Assembly (NCBI GenBank): GCA_963277665.1
Contig: OY728142.1
Coordinates: forward strand, 6,214,001-6,278,000
From: Viscum album
Taxonomy: Eukaryota; Streptophyta; Magnoliopsida; Santalales; Viscaceae
Reading direction: 5' to 3'
DNA: 64,000 bases
The notes beneath the pieces were generated by a model. That model did not search any database, was not told the origin of the DNA, and saw only the letters and a program-made list of their open reading frames with translations. Position 1 is the first letter of the stretch. Every line of letters begins with the position of its first letter. Positions 12,489-24,772 of this stretch are shown piece after piece. Both the position numbers and the translations under genes were made by a program.

Positions 12489-12798
12489 AATTTGAAAGTT
12501 TTTTAGGAGACAACTATCATCCTCATCAACATCAACTCTGAAATATATTTTTTTTGCATTTTGTTGCTTGAGACTCATCCCACATCTCTTCTATGTTTTT
12601 TGAACTACTCTGAGAAGTAGTCATCCAAGGTGTTCGCTGGTACATAGTAAGGGATAACTGCTACTTAGAGTAGTTCAAGAAATATTTGTTCATGTCTATA
12701 AGAGACGATGGATGAGTCTCCTAAAAAATGAAATAATAATATTTTAGAAGATTAAGCTAATGAGGATGACATTTTTCTATAACTTTTACATTTGGACG
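12489..12798. repeat. Large imperfect inverted repeat (hairpin, MITE-like)
   Basis: The left arm (about 12,489-12,626) is complementary along nearly its whole length to the right arm (about 12,655-12,798), leaving a loop of only about 28 bases. Paired blocks include GAACTACTCTGAGAAGTAG with CTACTTAGAGTAGTTC, GAGACTCATCC with GGATGAGTCTC, and ATCATCCTCAT with ATGAGGATGAC. No coding sequence lies inside. It has the shape of a MITE or fold-back element, and a transcript would form a long double-stranded stem suitable for small-RNA processing. No terminal duplication was identified. Confidence 0.8.
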
Positions 12799-12929
12799 AA
12801 TTTAGAGGATAACACATACGTAGTAGAGTAATTATTTTCATAAAATAAATTACCCATTTTTTTCAAAATGGATGCACACTAATCATTTGAAAAAATAGTG
12901 TGAGGATAGATCTAAAGAGTTGTTCATGT

Positions 12930-14795
12930 TTTCAATAGATATTTCATATGATCCTTCTCAAATCCTTTGTGTTAACATTGTTGTTATTCAAGAAAAATTA
13001 AATTTTTTACTACTCATGTAGATAATGTATTCCGCACATGATGTTATCACCCATCACAATGATGAATAGACTTATTTTTCAATCTATAGAATTATTAGGG
13101 GATCAAAAACATATTTATGTAAAAATAATAATGATGCAGTATCAAAATATTGAATAAACATATCAAGGAAAAAAGTAAGGGTATAAAATTTGAGGTTGGT
13201 CTAAATCAACATAGCCATCCGGTTGACCGTAATAAGTAAATGTTCATTAGTTATGTTGGTGCCACAACAAGAATTAATGTTCTGATGGATATTGATTTTT
13301 AGTGCCATGTACAGCCTGTAATGAATTAAACCCTTTAAAATATATAATGGTAATTTTATGATATAATTTATCTATTTTAATGAAAAATTATATAATGAAA
13401 CATTGATTTAATTTTTCTTTATTCATTATAGATTCCATTTATTTTGGAATATTTCTATAAAAAATTTGTCTTCATGGCCACAAGAAAATCCCATAGAGGC
13501 TTCCAGACTCTTCTTACCATGTTATATCTTAGGTATACTGAGGGGAATGTAAATCCCCACTCACTAGTTAGTTATGAAAACATTATAAAGTAGGAAACAT
13601 GGAATTTTTTCATTAGTCATTATGATTAGAAATAATTTCATGTGAATTTTAGTTGATAATATATTATTTTACATTATTTATTTTATCCAATTTAATTAAA
13701 AATTGTTAATTTATAAAATATAAAAATAGTTTGGAAAATAATGAATGTGCATCTAAACCAATGTACCGCAATCACAAAGCAAGGATTAGGTACGCTTCAC
13801 TAGAGATGTAATTGGTATGTATTTTAAATTGAAAATAAAATTTTTATGTGATATGAAACAACATAAATTCCTTTGTTTATATTCATATTTATGAATCGAC
13901 ATCCAAATATACTTATATCCCAAATCATGTTCTATGGAAGGAGGATCTTGTAAATAAGGAGGGTAAACTAGTTGATGAAAACAAAAAAAATAGCATGGGA
14001 AACATGTGTAAGTATGTCATAAAAGTATTTTTTCTTCTTTATAATATTACTAAATAAAAATATATATTTATATTCATATTTTTATGTAGGATTTAGACAC
14101 AAGAATTGAAAACAATATTACTAGAATAAAAACTACTTTCAGTAGATTTCAATTAGTTGGAACAATATGGTCACATCAGGGGAGTGAGTTTTGGAGTGTC
14201 TCCTTTAACAATTTTAAGAAGATAAAACCACATGAATATATATAAAATATTATGAAAGGATTGTAGAAAAAAAAATAGATGATTTAAAAGATATTATTGT
14301 CTGATCTGTTTTTCCATACCAATATATGAGAAATTATCAAAGAGAACTTGTGGTGGAACAAAAATCTACACATGAAGATCCGAATGACCCCACTAGATTT
14401 AAGGCAAGTAATTCCCCTCAAACACATACCTTAAACAACGTAATCAATTTTTTCATTACACTTTCTCCTAAAATTGAATCAAACACCTTCTGATAACTTT
14501 ATATTACAAAATTCTACAGGGTATAGTTATATGTGATTTCTATATGCCAACACCCACGCACCGCCTTGTTGTAAGGGGTATGGTGTATAATATCCGGAGA
14601 GACAATCTACAATATAAATAACTCTCAAAAGATCACATGAGAGAAGGTATTGAGGTAGCTCATGAGAAAAAAACTGATTTTCATATTCCACATGATGATA
14701 CAAATATTACAATAGTCGATGATGCTATTTGAACTTTTATATCATGGATGTATAATATTATAAAGATACATGTGGTATGTCTTTAACCATTTTTT
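12930..14795 (+). pseudogene. CACTA1 Transposase_24-like gene, degraded
   Basis: Exon remnants of the second gene of an En/Spm-type element. Visible: STHVDN near 13,010, the block HPVDRNK followed by FISYVGATTRINVLMDIDF (about 13,216-13,300), KPMYRNHKARIRYASLEM (about 13,755-13,808) and NKEGKLVDENK (about 13,954). Near 14,711 comes IVDDAI, then FISWMYNIIKIH (about 14,735-14,772). These agree in order with the Transposase_24 (Ptta/En/Spm) family pattern: Gly-Pro-Val box, Asn-Arg-His box, Gly...Asp-Glu box. They also match block by block, in opposite orientation, the CACTA2 copy at 23,380-24,760 and 51,400-51,808. Stops, frameshifts and AT-rich gaps that look like introns interrupt it. Likely originally one transcript with the Ulp1 part downstream. 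Confidence 0.7.
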
Positions 14796-14799
14796 CTTT

Positions 14800-16425
14800 T
14801 AAAAATTATAATACTACATAAAAAAGGTTATAAAGTGAGGTATGATATTAAAAATTGATAAAGAGATGGGGAAGCAGAAGGTTGGATCAAGAAAATATAG
14901 TGAATCAACCAAGAATTCAAAAGGTCCTTTCGGGAGTTCCTTTTCTCGGAAAGTTATAGAGAAACATTTATTATCATTACAACATCATCTAGAGACAAAA
15001 TTTAATGATAAAAATATGTCTTACATTCTATATGAAAAAGAAATATATCAAACCTTCATAAAATTCATAGTTGTTATCAAGAGTATAAATGAGATTCTCA
15101 AGAATTAATGGATGGGAGCCTCAGTTGTGAATACATATATATGGAAACTTTTCATAATATGTTTATCCAAATAGTGATATAATATATTTATTAAATTTAA
15201 TTACTATTCATATTTTTTATAGGTTTTTATATTACGATTATATAAAAGGAATACCATGTGATGCATGATTTGAATTCATTAATACCTGTAACATTTCTAT
15301 GGAAAAAATTACATTAGATAAGAAATAAATTGATATGATAAGAGATGATATATTTGAACCATTTGAGAAAAAAAATATAAGATAGACTATATTCGATGCT
15401 TACAATATAGAAGTAAAAATCTAAAATATAATCACATAAAATATATTTTTATTTTTTTCATTACTTATTTTATTTTTATTTTAGGAACCACTGGATGCAG
15501 ATCAAAGTCAATTTAGATACCCTGAATATTTATTTTTTTGATCCAATGCATGGATATCCAAAAAAATGACCACACATGATTTTTATTGTGGATATTTAAT
15601 ACAATGCAAAAAAACTTTTATAGATAAAAATCGAATTGTATGTTTTAGTATGAGTTTTAACAAGAATTTTTTTATGATAGAGTGGTCGCTGAATATTGGA
15701 TAAATCATGGCATGAAGTCAGTATCTGAACATAAAAATCTTGAGGATTACTAAAAATAGAAATATATTAAGGTATATATTGAAATTTTTAATTATCAAAA
15801 AATATTTAAATACAATTTATTTTTTTCAATGTTTCTGTAGTTTATGAAGAAATATAATGGAAAATTCGGAGATATTATGTTTGAAAATTTATGAAAGATA
15901 TTATAAAACATTAAAATACCATCATCCTTGAATAGGTAATTCCCAAAAGTAATTAAAATTTCATTATATATATTCCTTAATAATTTTTTTATCTATATTT
16001 ACTTAGTACTACCATGATTTTTTACAACCTTTATACTCAAAAAAAATAAATAGATTTGTTTAGATATGAGTGGGAAACATACATTGTGTCAAAATGATTT
16101 CCAAAAAAAGTAGGGTATTACTTTCTATGATTATGATCTAGTATAGGATATGAAATTAGAAATATATTTGGGGTGTGAAGTATTAGTATTATAATTCTTA
16201 TATATTGTTTTTTATCTATTTATCAAGTACATGTATAATGGAAGAAATAGATTTGTTTATAAGCATTGAACTATAAACAATAAAAATGTTGGGAAATGGT
16301 TGTGGAGGAGGCGGAGTCAGTGACGCAGGTGGAGGCAGAGTCAGAGATGGAGTTATAGTCAGAGACTGATGTAGAGGAGGAGGTAGAGGTGTCGACTGAG
16401 GCAAAGGAGGATGAAAATTGTTAGC
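14800..16425 (+). pseudogene. CACTA1 Ulp1-like C48 cysteine protease relic
   Basis: Continuation of the preceding gene. An exon ends with WMGASVVNTYIWKLF (about 15,108-15,152). After an AT-rich intron-like gap FYYDYIKGIPCDA follows (15,223), then an AG splice site and NHWMQIKVNLDTLNIYFFD (from 15,486). That last block holds the catalytic His (15,489-15,491) and the Asp of FFDPM, the H/D pair of Ulp1-type SUMO proteases. The block that should carry the catalytic Cys reads FGD at 15,875-15,883 (TTC in the Cys position); the CACTA2 copy has NCGYY there. YEWETYIVSK near 16,055-16,085 fits the family's C-terminal segment. An acidic stretch (VVEEAESVTQVEAESEMEL) follows at 16,300-16,360. Non-functional. 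Confidence 0.7.
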
Positions 16426-18329
16426 CTAAAAATAATAATTTTTTGGGAAATGTAGTAGAATGGGGATCATACCAAGGTTGTGTTTGATAAAAAATCACTG
16501 AAAAGACTGCACAACACTTGACACTTAAGATAAGATCCATTGAAAGGTGTTTTGGGTTTCTTATTGAAAAAATGTTTTTCACTACATGTTTAATTGATTT
16601 TGTACAGAAATTTAAGTGGGGGAATTTTTTCAGAAACAAAAAGAACACCACTTATTTTTTAAAACTAATTATCATAGTATAAAATTTCTATTAAGAAATT
16701 CCAAGTGCTATAAAATATTAATGAACTGTGAGAAAAACCACTCATCAAGAAAAAACTGAGCAACAAAAAAAAAAGTAGTTTCTTTCCCATGGATTATCTA
16801 CACTATCAAGAAAGGGTCTTAGTAGTGGATCCAATGGTTACTTGGGAATCATACAACACCAATTTAATCATCAAACAGGTATATAATCTAGATCAAATTT
16901 TTGATTAAATATGCATGTAATCAACCATTAAATCCAACTAGTGTATAATAGAACTATTGGAGGACAAAAAACATTGGGAGATCATGGTCATCAAGGAGGG
17001 ATGTTGTCAATGGAAACATGGAATAAAATGAAAGTAAAAAAATTTTATAATGAAATACCTAAAAATGAAAAACCTGCCGCGAATGAATGTGAACATTAAT
17101 TATGTAAAATGTGAACCTTCATTATGTAATTCCACATTCATTATATATGTGCACATTCATTATATAAAATTATCCATGTTCACAATATCGATAATAAAAA
17201 CCTCACCATCATTCTAATAAAAAATACGTAAAAATAGGGATATTTCTCTTTTTATGAACAAATAATGATGATGTTATGTTAGAGTTTATCATCACCCATA
17301 ATATTGAAAATGATATACAAATCTATAGCATAATGTAGGAAGACATAATGGATGCAATAGATTTTAGGGTTATTTGGATTATGTAAAGGGATATACTGAT
17401 GTTTAAAACTTTCAAAAGGGGTAAACAATTATTAATGAACTTTAGTGTCTTCTGAAAATGCATAATGGGTTACAATAAATTTTTTTTATATCAATGAAGG
17501 TAAATGGTTTATCATGGAGTTTTTACTCTCTATGACGGTCAAAGGAAAATATATATTTTATTATGTTCCATAAAAAATCATATGTAAATATTTATTTTAG
17601 TTAAATCAATGAATACTAATAGTTTTACACTAATAGTTAATGTTTTCTAGGTATAAATGACTTTGTCAATAAATATGATTTTCTCATGTAATGTGAAAAT
17701 TCACTCAACAAGTATGATTCACACATTTATCTAATGCATTAAACATTATGGGTTATGAAAATGCAGTATTGTTAGATGACCTAGTGTTTTGAATGAACTT
17801 TTGGACAAAAATACACCGTGGAATCAAACATTCCTCAATGAAATACATGGTTTACCCTAAATGACTCAAATTGTGTGGTTATAGTTTAAAATTTTCATTT
17901 TTTAATGTTTTATATAATATTTATGTTTAATTTATTATTTTATAGTATTACTAACATAATTGTTTTTTTCTTATACATGTGGATTTTTTTCAAGAGTTGT
18001 GCTGGTTGGTTCGAAGCAGATTTTGCTTGTGAGTGATTGGACATCGAGACTACAGTTGAGATAATAATAACAAGGAAATGGTTGAAGAATGTAAAAAACT
18101 ATCAGGAATAGGTTAATTCCTAATTCTTATTTAGTTATTTTACACAATTTTTTCTATCATTTTTAATTTAATCTTCATATCATTTTTATCTAATATTTTT
18201 TTCATAGATATTTTCGGAAGTCATGTTTTTTCCTTCAATCATTTGTAGCAAGCTAAAAGAGAGAGAACGTGTTGCTTTTGGATGATCAATTTTAGGCATC
18301 ATGGGGTTTGTTATTCTATAAAAATGTAA
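16426..18329. other. CACTA1 3' non-coding stretch with minirepeats
   Basis: No gene is recognised. At about 17,085-17,190 four short units of roughly 22-28 bases occur in a row, built on ACATTCATTATATAA / GAACATTAATTATGTAA. A few codon-like fragments near 18,000-18,110 and 18,215-18,290 match nothing known. The stretch lies between the Ulp1 relic and the 180-bp array and probably belongs to the same element. Confidence 0.45.
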
Positions 18330-20640
18330 AATTTATTTCATTTATGGATTAGTGCATATGGTTTAAGGAAAAACACGCATCACATACTCAATTATCCGCA
18401 CCACAATCCAATGCATGGTGTGAATGATATGACTTGAACTGTATGTTTTTAGTTTAAATTTTACATTTTCATTCAGAACAAACATCACATAATGAAAACT
18501 GAGAAGACACATTAATATTATTTTGATAATTTAGGAAAAAAATTCACCAGTCATTTGAGATGTGTAGGAATCAACCGCACCTCAATCTGATGCCCAATGT
18601 GCCAGATATGGCTCCAATTGTGACTTTTTATTTAAAATTTGCATTAATTTTAGTAAAAAATACAAGTGACAAAATCAAAGCCAATAAAATGAACATGTAT
18701 TGTATTGATAAATTTTGAAAATGATTCATAAGACATTTATGATTTGTAGGAATCAGTCTCACAACAAACTAATACATTATGTGACCGGTAGGACTCAATG
18801 TTTTTTGTTTTTTATTTAAAATAATATTTTAGTAAAAAATACAAGTGACCTAATAAAAGCTAATAAAATTATTTTTTTATTACTCTAATAATTTAGTAAA
18901 AATATCCATATGTAATTTGGGATATGTAGGAATTATCCATACCTTAATCAGATGCATAATGTGACCAGTAGGATTCTACGAGCATCTTTTTATTTAAAAT
19001 TGAATTTAATTTTAGTAAAAAAGACAACTAAAATAATAAAAAATAAGAAAAATAATTTATATAATTTGATAATATAGGAATATAGAACATATTTAATTTT
19101 TATCATTTAGGAATCATCTTTACCTCTATCCAATATACAATGTTCCCAGTATGTCTCAAAGTTTCTACTATCAGTTAAAAATTGACCTTTTAGTTCAAAA
19201 AGTGTCACTAGTATGAAACTAAGAAAAAATTATTGGATTGTATTTTCAATTTATAAAAATGATTTATAAGTAATTTTTTATGTGTAGTAATCATTATTAT
19301 ATCAAACCAACCAAAGATGTGACTGTTATGACTCAAAGTGCATGTTTCCAGTTTAAAATGACATTTTAGTAAAAAAAACCCATGTGACATACTCAAAACT
19401 TAGGAAATGAATTCATATTGTCTTGGTACTTTAATAAAACTATCCACATGTAATTTTAGACAATTAAGAATCATCTAAACCTAAATTTTATGCACGGTGT
19501 GATTTTTATGACTCCTAGTGTGTATTTTTATTTAAAAATGACATTAATTTCAGTAAAAAAGAATATTGACATTCTCAAAACTGAGAAAAAACCTTTGGAT
19601 TGTTTTGATACTTCAGAAAAATGATAAAAAAAGTCATTTTAGATTTTTATAATCAGTTTCACTTCAATATGATACACGATGTTTCCAATATAACTCAAAG
19701 TGTCCGTTATTTGTTTAAAATTTATATTTTAGTTTAAAAAGTTTCATTCACTGAAAACTAAGTAAACGTGATCATATTATATTGATAATTTAGGAAAAAA
19801 TTCATAAGTCATTTATGACATGTATGAATTATTCTCACATCATACTGACACATGATGTGACCAGTATGACTCAATGTATGTGTTTTCTATTTAAACTAAC
19901 ATTTTAGTAAAATACACAGGTGTTGTACTCAGAGCCGAAGAAACACATTTTGATTGTTTTTATAATTTAGAAAAATGATACAAAATTCATCTGGGACATG
20001 AAATAATCATCCCCAGCTCAATCCTACACATGGTGTGACTAGTATGACTCTAAGGTAGTCTTTTTATTTTAATTTAACATTAATTTTATTAAAAAAACTA
20101 ACATACTCAAAATAGAGAAAATGTATTATAATTTTTTAGATAAATTAGGGAAATTATCCATAAGTAATTTTTTATGTTTAGGAATTATTCGCACCTAAAT
20201 TAAATACATGGTGTTCCTATTATGAATCAATCTTTTTGTATAAGTTCAAAATTGATATTTTAGTTCAAAAAGTGTCACTCACTTAAAACAAATCAAACAC
20301 GCTAAAATTGTATTGATAATTTAGGAAAATGATTCATAATAAATTTTCTTAATATAGGAATTAGTATTATGTCAAACCTATACATTATTTTACTAGTATG
20401 TTTCAAAGTGTATGTTTCCAATTTAAAATTACATTTTAGTAAACAAACACAAGCGACGTACTCAAAACCATGAAAATGAATTTGGATTATTTTGAAACTT
20501 TCGGAAATTGATACATAAGTCATTTCGGATGTGTATAAATAATCCTCACCTAAATCCAATGCATGGTGTTACTATTATGAATCCAAGTGAGTCTTTTAAA
20601 TATATAGGTTTCATTTTAGTTTAAAATGCACATCACATTT
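18330..20640 (+). repeat. Tandem array of about 13 units of roughly 180 bp
   Basis: The anchor GTAGGAATCA and its variants recur near 18,385, 18,564, 18,746, 18,926, 19,107, 19,284, 19,464, 19,646, 19,822, 20,000, 20,177, 20,353 and 20,533, that is every 176-182 bases. Within each unit the order is constant: a CACCTCAATCNGATGCA-like box, GTGTGACCAGTATGACTC, a T-rich run, ACATTTTAGTAAAAAA, GTGACATACTCAAAAC, a TTGATAATTTAGGAAAA box, then CATAAGTCATTT. A partial fourteenth unit is visible near 20,800-20,880 (TTGGTATGACTCAAGG). The array lies in the 3' part of CACTA1. One copy in the same orientation relative to the element is present in CACTA2 (21,395-21,560), so the unit belongs to the element family. 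Confidence 0.9.
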
Positions 20641-21323
20641 CCAAAACCAAGGAAATGAGCCTATATTTTTTTATCATCATTCTATCTTGTATTTCCTAAT
20701 TAATTTCCTTATCATTTTTTCTTATACTTATTTATTTAATTTTTACATAGATAATTCTTAAAGATGAATATTAATTGGTGTGAAATTAAAGAATAAACTA
20801 TAACACAATTTGATACAAAATTTTCTTGGTATGACTCAAGGTTTAATTTGAAATTAAAACTTTCTATTTAATTTATTTTTTTTATATTATTTCTAAAATA
20901 AAAATTATTTTTTTATTTAGGTGAATTATTTTTATTGAGTAGGGGTGGTTTGTTCTTTTATATAGGTGTGTTCTTTTTCTCTATATTACAGTGTTTTTTT
21001 AATGTATTTTTGTTGTAAATTTTATTTCATTTAAATTCTATATTTGTACCTAATTTCTCTAATTTCAAGTGTTATTCTATTGATATAGTGTGCTGTTATA
21101 GAACACTATAGTTTTCTCTATTTCTGGTGCTACAATGTACTATTACATAATACTCTAGTATGACCCTTTATCATTACTAATTAAAATCACTAATAAATGA
21201 GGTCTTTTATTATAACTTTTTTGAATGCTAATAAAATCCTTGGGATTTTAATCACAATTTGGAAGTCAGTTCTTTTTTATCACTAATAATGGCCAATTCT
21301 TGTGTTGTTAAACACAAATTTTT
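20641..21323 (+). other. CACTA1 3' subterminal region
   Basis: Contains the partial fourteenth repeat (about 20,800-20,880), an AT-rich stretch, and near the end the motifs CACTAATAAATG (about 21,187) and TATCACTAATAATGG (about 21,279), typical of scattered CACTA subterminal repeats. No coding sequence seen. Confidence 0.5.
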
Positions 21324-21331
21324 TAGTAGTG
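21319..21331. repeat. CACTA1 right terminus, TTTTTTAGTAGTG
   Basis: Read on the minus strand this is CACTACTAAAAAA, a canonical CACTA terminal inverted repeat. The three bases after it (ATT, 21,332-21,334) would be half of a 3-bp target duplication. The matching left terminus was not found with confidence. Confidence 0.7.
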
Positions 21332-21394
21332 ATTCCTATACATAAAAAGTGACTTTTTAATGTTTTTATTAAAGTATCAAGATGTTATGAGGTA

Positions 21395-21560
21395 GTTTTC
21401 ATGATTTCTAGTGAGTGACACATGTTTTGAATAAAAATTTCACCTTTAAACTCAAAACACACTCTTTGAGTTATACTAGACACATCGTGTATTAGATTGA
21501 TATGTGGTTGATTCATACACATCGAAAATGGCTTATGGATATCTTTCCTAAAGGATTCAA
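21395..21560 (-). repeat. Single inverted copy of the 180-bp repeat (CACTA2)
   Basis: GTGAGTGACACATG, CACACTCTTTGAGTTATACTAGACACATCGTGTATTAGATTGA (landmarks: TTTGAGTTATACTAGACACA) and TTCATACACATC match, in order, the reverse complement of the 18,330-20,640 unit. Only one copy is seen. It lies just downstream of the CACTA2 Ulp1 relic, the same relative place the array occupies in CACTA1. Confidence 0.8.
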
Positions 21561-22129
21561 ATGTAAACATTATTAAAAATATTTGGACACAAAAGATACT
21601 GCATTACATCGACACTAAACATTGACATATCAAATAAATTACTAACATATAGATGGATCGAACAATAAATAATACCTCAGTACCTCATCCTTGTCAAATC
21701 ATTCATCAATAATTTATTTTTTGGAATAATTTTTTCCCTATAAAGAGCACAAATAGTTTCCATATATAGTTTATGGACCTTATTGAAAACTAACAGCTAA
21801 TTTTAGAATATAAGAAGGACCATGAACAATACATGGATCCCTTTTGTTCTATTTATAGGAACAAACTGATTTAAAAAAATAAATTCTAAATCAATTCTTC
21901 ATGATATCTGTGAAAATTAACTAAATAAGTCACAGATAAAAATGATAATATAATTAACCATATAAGTAGTAGATAAAAATATGAAAAAATGTTACAAAAT
22001 AAATTTTAAATAAATAAACTCTTCAACATATATGTGAAATAAAAAAAATTACAAACATGATATGAAATAAAATATCCATGATGTTTTGAAATATTCTTAA
22101 ACAATTTATTCTACCAACTCATGCCTAAG

Positions 22130-23130
22130 AAAATCAATTCATCTTTTGAATATATTGATAATATATAGTCATGATACTATTGGAAAAATATAAATAAGAA
22201 AATTATTAAAAAATATTTTAAATAAAGTTGTAATTAACATTGGAAATACCTCTTTAGGTATGCTAGGTTATTGATGGAATATAATATCTTTCATATATTT
22301 TCAAATGTAATAACCACAATTGTTGTTATTATTTTGTTTCAGACACTGCATAAACATTGAGAAACATAAGTAATTTGTTTAGATAGTGAAATACTATTAG
22401 GTATACCCTAATAATTATCTAGTTGTAAAAATAAATAGAATTCATGTTCTCATTGACCGTCTTTATACCATGATTTATAAGATATTTGAATATCACAAAA
22501 ACGTAACAAAAATTTCATTAAAAAATTATATAAATTGTATAAATTCAATTTTATTTATAAAATATTGAATGTAGTGTGTTAAAAATGGATAAAGGTCTTA
22601 ATTTTGGGTTTTTTTCTAATATATGCTTTAAATCCAAGAAATAAATCTTTAGATTATCCAAATTGATTGAAATAAGTAACTAATGATTCTTCAAAAAAGT
22701 AATAAGTAATGAAAGAAATAAAAATATATTTTATATGCTAGATTGTATAATTTTACCACTATATTATGGGTATTAATAATATATATTTTTTTATTTTCAT
22801 TTAAAACATTATTTCCAACTGGTCCACTATTATTAAATATCCCTTTTCTTCCAATGACACTTTTTGTGTTGAAGTGATGTGAGGACTAATGAGTCCAAAT
22901 TTTTGTTTGTAGGGTTTTACCTTAGTATAGTGCTAATATATATTATTGAAACATTAAAAATAGTATTTACTTATAATTAATTAAATAAATATACAATTAT
23001 ACTAACAGATTATAAAAACACACAACATGTATACATTTAAAACTGAGACTCACATCCATCAATTCTTGAGGATTTCTTCGTCATTCTCAAGACCAATATA
23101 GTTTGTAATAGAATCTCCATAAATTTTTTC
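22130..23130 (-). pseudogene. CACTA2 Ulp1-like C48 protease relic
   Basis: Minus-strand counterpart of 14,800-16,425. From right to left: EILKN-like sequence followed by DGCESQF / MDVSLSFKCIHVVCF (about 23,060-22,990), then YKQKFGLISPHITSTQKVSL (about 22,910-22,850). Next comes an AG splice site and NH-LLISINLDNLKIYFLDL (about 22,688-22,630), and finally NNCGYYI-KYMKDI (about 22,325-22,275). The catalytic His codon is at 22,683-22,685, the Trp after it has become a stop (22,680-22,682), and the catalytic Cys codon TGT is intact at 22,316-22,318. So CACTA1 lost the Cys while this copy kept it. Ulp1-type domains are known as passengers or parts of plant CACTA and MULE elements; their role in transposition is unclear. 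Confidence 0.7.
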
Positions 23131-23379
23131 ATTAAAATAAATAAAGGTTGTATTATTATAATTGAACATTTTATCCAAATGAACTTTTAATATTAGTAAA
23201 TTTGATAATTTAACTCGCGAGGTAAAGTTAATAACCAAAGGTCATTTCGAATGATTAGCTGATCCTTTAGATTACATTGATTTGACCTTCTATTTCCCCT
23301 TCATTTTCTCCGTCTAAAATAAAATCCTTTAATTCACACCTTTTTCTCATTAATAGTTAAAATTTTTACATAAAAAAAT

Positions 23380-24760
23380 TACAAAGGTCATACCTCATTA
23401 TAAACATGTATTTTTATAAGATCAAAAGACTATTCTATAAAAGATCCTATAACAATTTTGACTGTGTGAACTTTCAAATCATCAAGGATAATATGTATCT
23501 TAGTGTTCAGATCATGGCCTATATGAATCCCTACTATTTTATGATACTTTGACAATTTTTCCCTATATATAATTTATCCTTGGATATTGTACTTTATACC
23601 CCTCACAATGAGGTGATAGGTGTGTGTTGATACATAGAGATTATAATAAATCTCAACCTATAGAATATTAGTACAATAAAGGTATTAATATGTACCTAAT
23701 TAACACTGCATAGAAACATTTATGAAAAAATTTATTACATATGGTAAGGAAAAACTTGTAGGGGAATAAATTTCTTCAACCCTTTACGGGGGGAATAAGA
23801 TCTTCATATAGTGGTTGGTTTTGTGTTTTTTATTATCTTTGATTCCTCCCCACAACATTCCATAAAAAAATAGTCTTATAATTAAGTTTTTCTTATGAAA
23901 CATTTATCTATGATTGTTTCTCATACATTTTATTATCTTTAATCCCTTGTGCATTTATTTTTTTCAATATATGTTCGACACGAAACTCCAAAACCCACAC
24001 GTCTGATGCGGTCATAATGTTATTTACACATCAAGGCCATTTAAAGTAGTCATTTATTATATAAAAATGATGATTATGATATCTAAAATGAAAAAAATTA
24101 GGAAAATAAATTTTCATTGTTATGTAATTCTGATTTAAAGAAGAATAATTTTTTATTATTTAATACTTACACATGATTACCATACTCTTTATATGTTTTC
24201 ATCTACTAGTATTTTGTTTTTATTTACATGAGACTCTATCCATAACACATGTTGTGGGATATAAGTGAATTTGGTTCTTCATTCACCAATATACATATAA
24301 TAAAAAGGAACATAATTATGTTTTTGTTCTATACCACATAAAATTAATACTGTAGATTTAAAATATATACCATTTTTTCAATTGAAGTGTAAACCATCAT
24401 TGATTTACGATAGGGGTACATTGGTTTTGACATATGATACTTATTTTCAACACTTAGTTGTTGTTTCATAGATTAAAAATTATTAATCAAAGTGATTAAT
24501 ATATTCATTGATAGGTAAAATATTACCTATCATGATGTACCTAAAATGATATATCCACAGGACAAACAATAAATGTATTAATTGTTTCTTGGTTTATCAT
24601 AAGTGCATATATCTGTGAAGGGTCTAGTTTTACTTTCCCTTCATCATCCCTAAGATGATACTTTTTAATATTTGTCAAAAAATATATTTAAGATTTTCTA
24701 GAGACCATTAATGTAAATTTCATTCAACAATCATATAGTATATATTCACTCTGTAAGTAA
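23380..24760 (-). pseudogene. CACTA2 Transposase_24-like gene, 3' portion
   Basis: Blocks matching the CACTA1 gene at 13,740-14,780 appear in reverse order on the minus strand: KPMYPYRKSMMVYTSIEKM (about 24,415-24,360), a MTASDVWVLEFR-like block (about 24,025-23,985), and IVIGSFIE-SFDLIKIHV (about 23,460-23,400). Stops and frameshifts throughout. The remainder of the gene is 26.6 kb away at 51,400-51,808, beyond gypsy B. Confidence 0.65.
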
Positions 24761-24772
24761 TAATCAAGAGTA

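Noticed and set aside
12489..12798. Conventional miRNA precursor
   Set aside because: Arms are too long and no short conserved mature-like block stands out; a MITE or fold-back element is more likely.
16216..16404. Minus-strand proline-rich open frame
   Set aside because: Shadow of the plus-strand acidic, GA-rich end of the CACTA1 gene.
19208..20559. Two minus-strand open frames with similar protein sequences
   Set aside because: Their similarity comes from the 180-bp repeat; start and stop positions are not shared between units.
18330..20640. CRISPR-like or centromeric array
   Set aside because: Units are contiguous 180-bp repeats without spacers, so not CRISPR; a centromeric role cannot be claimed because the unit occurs inside a CACTA family and only about 13 times here.
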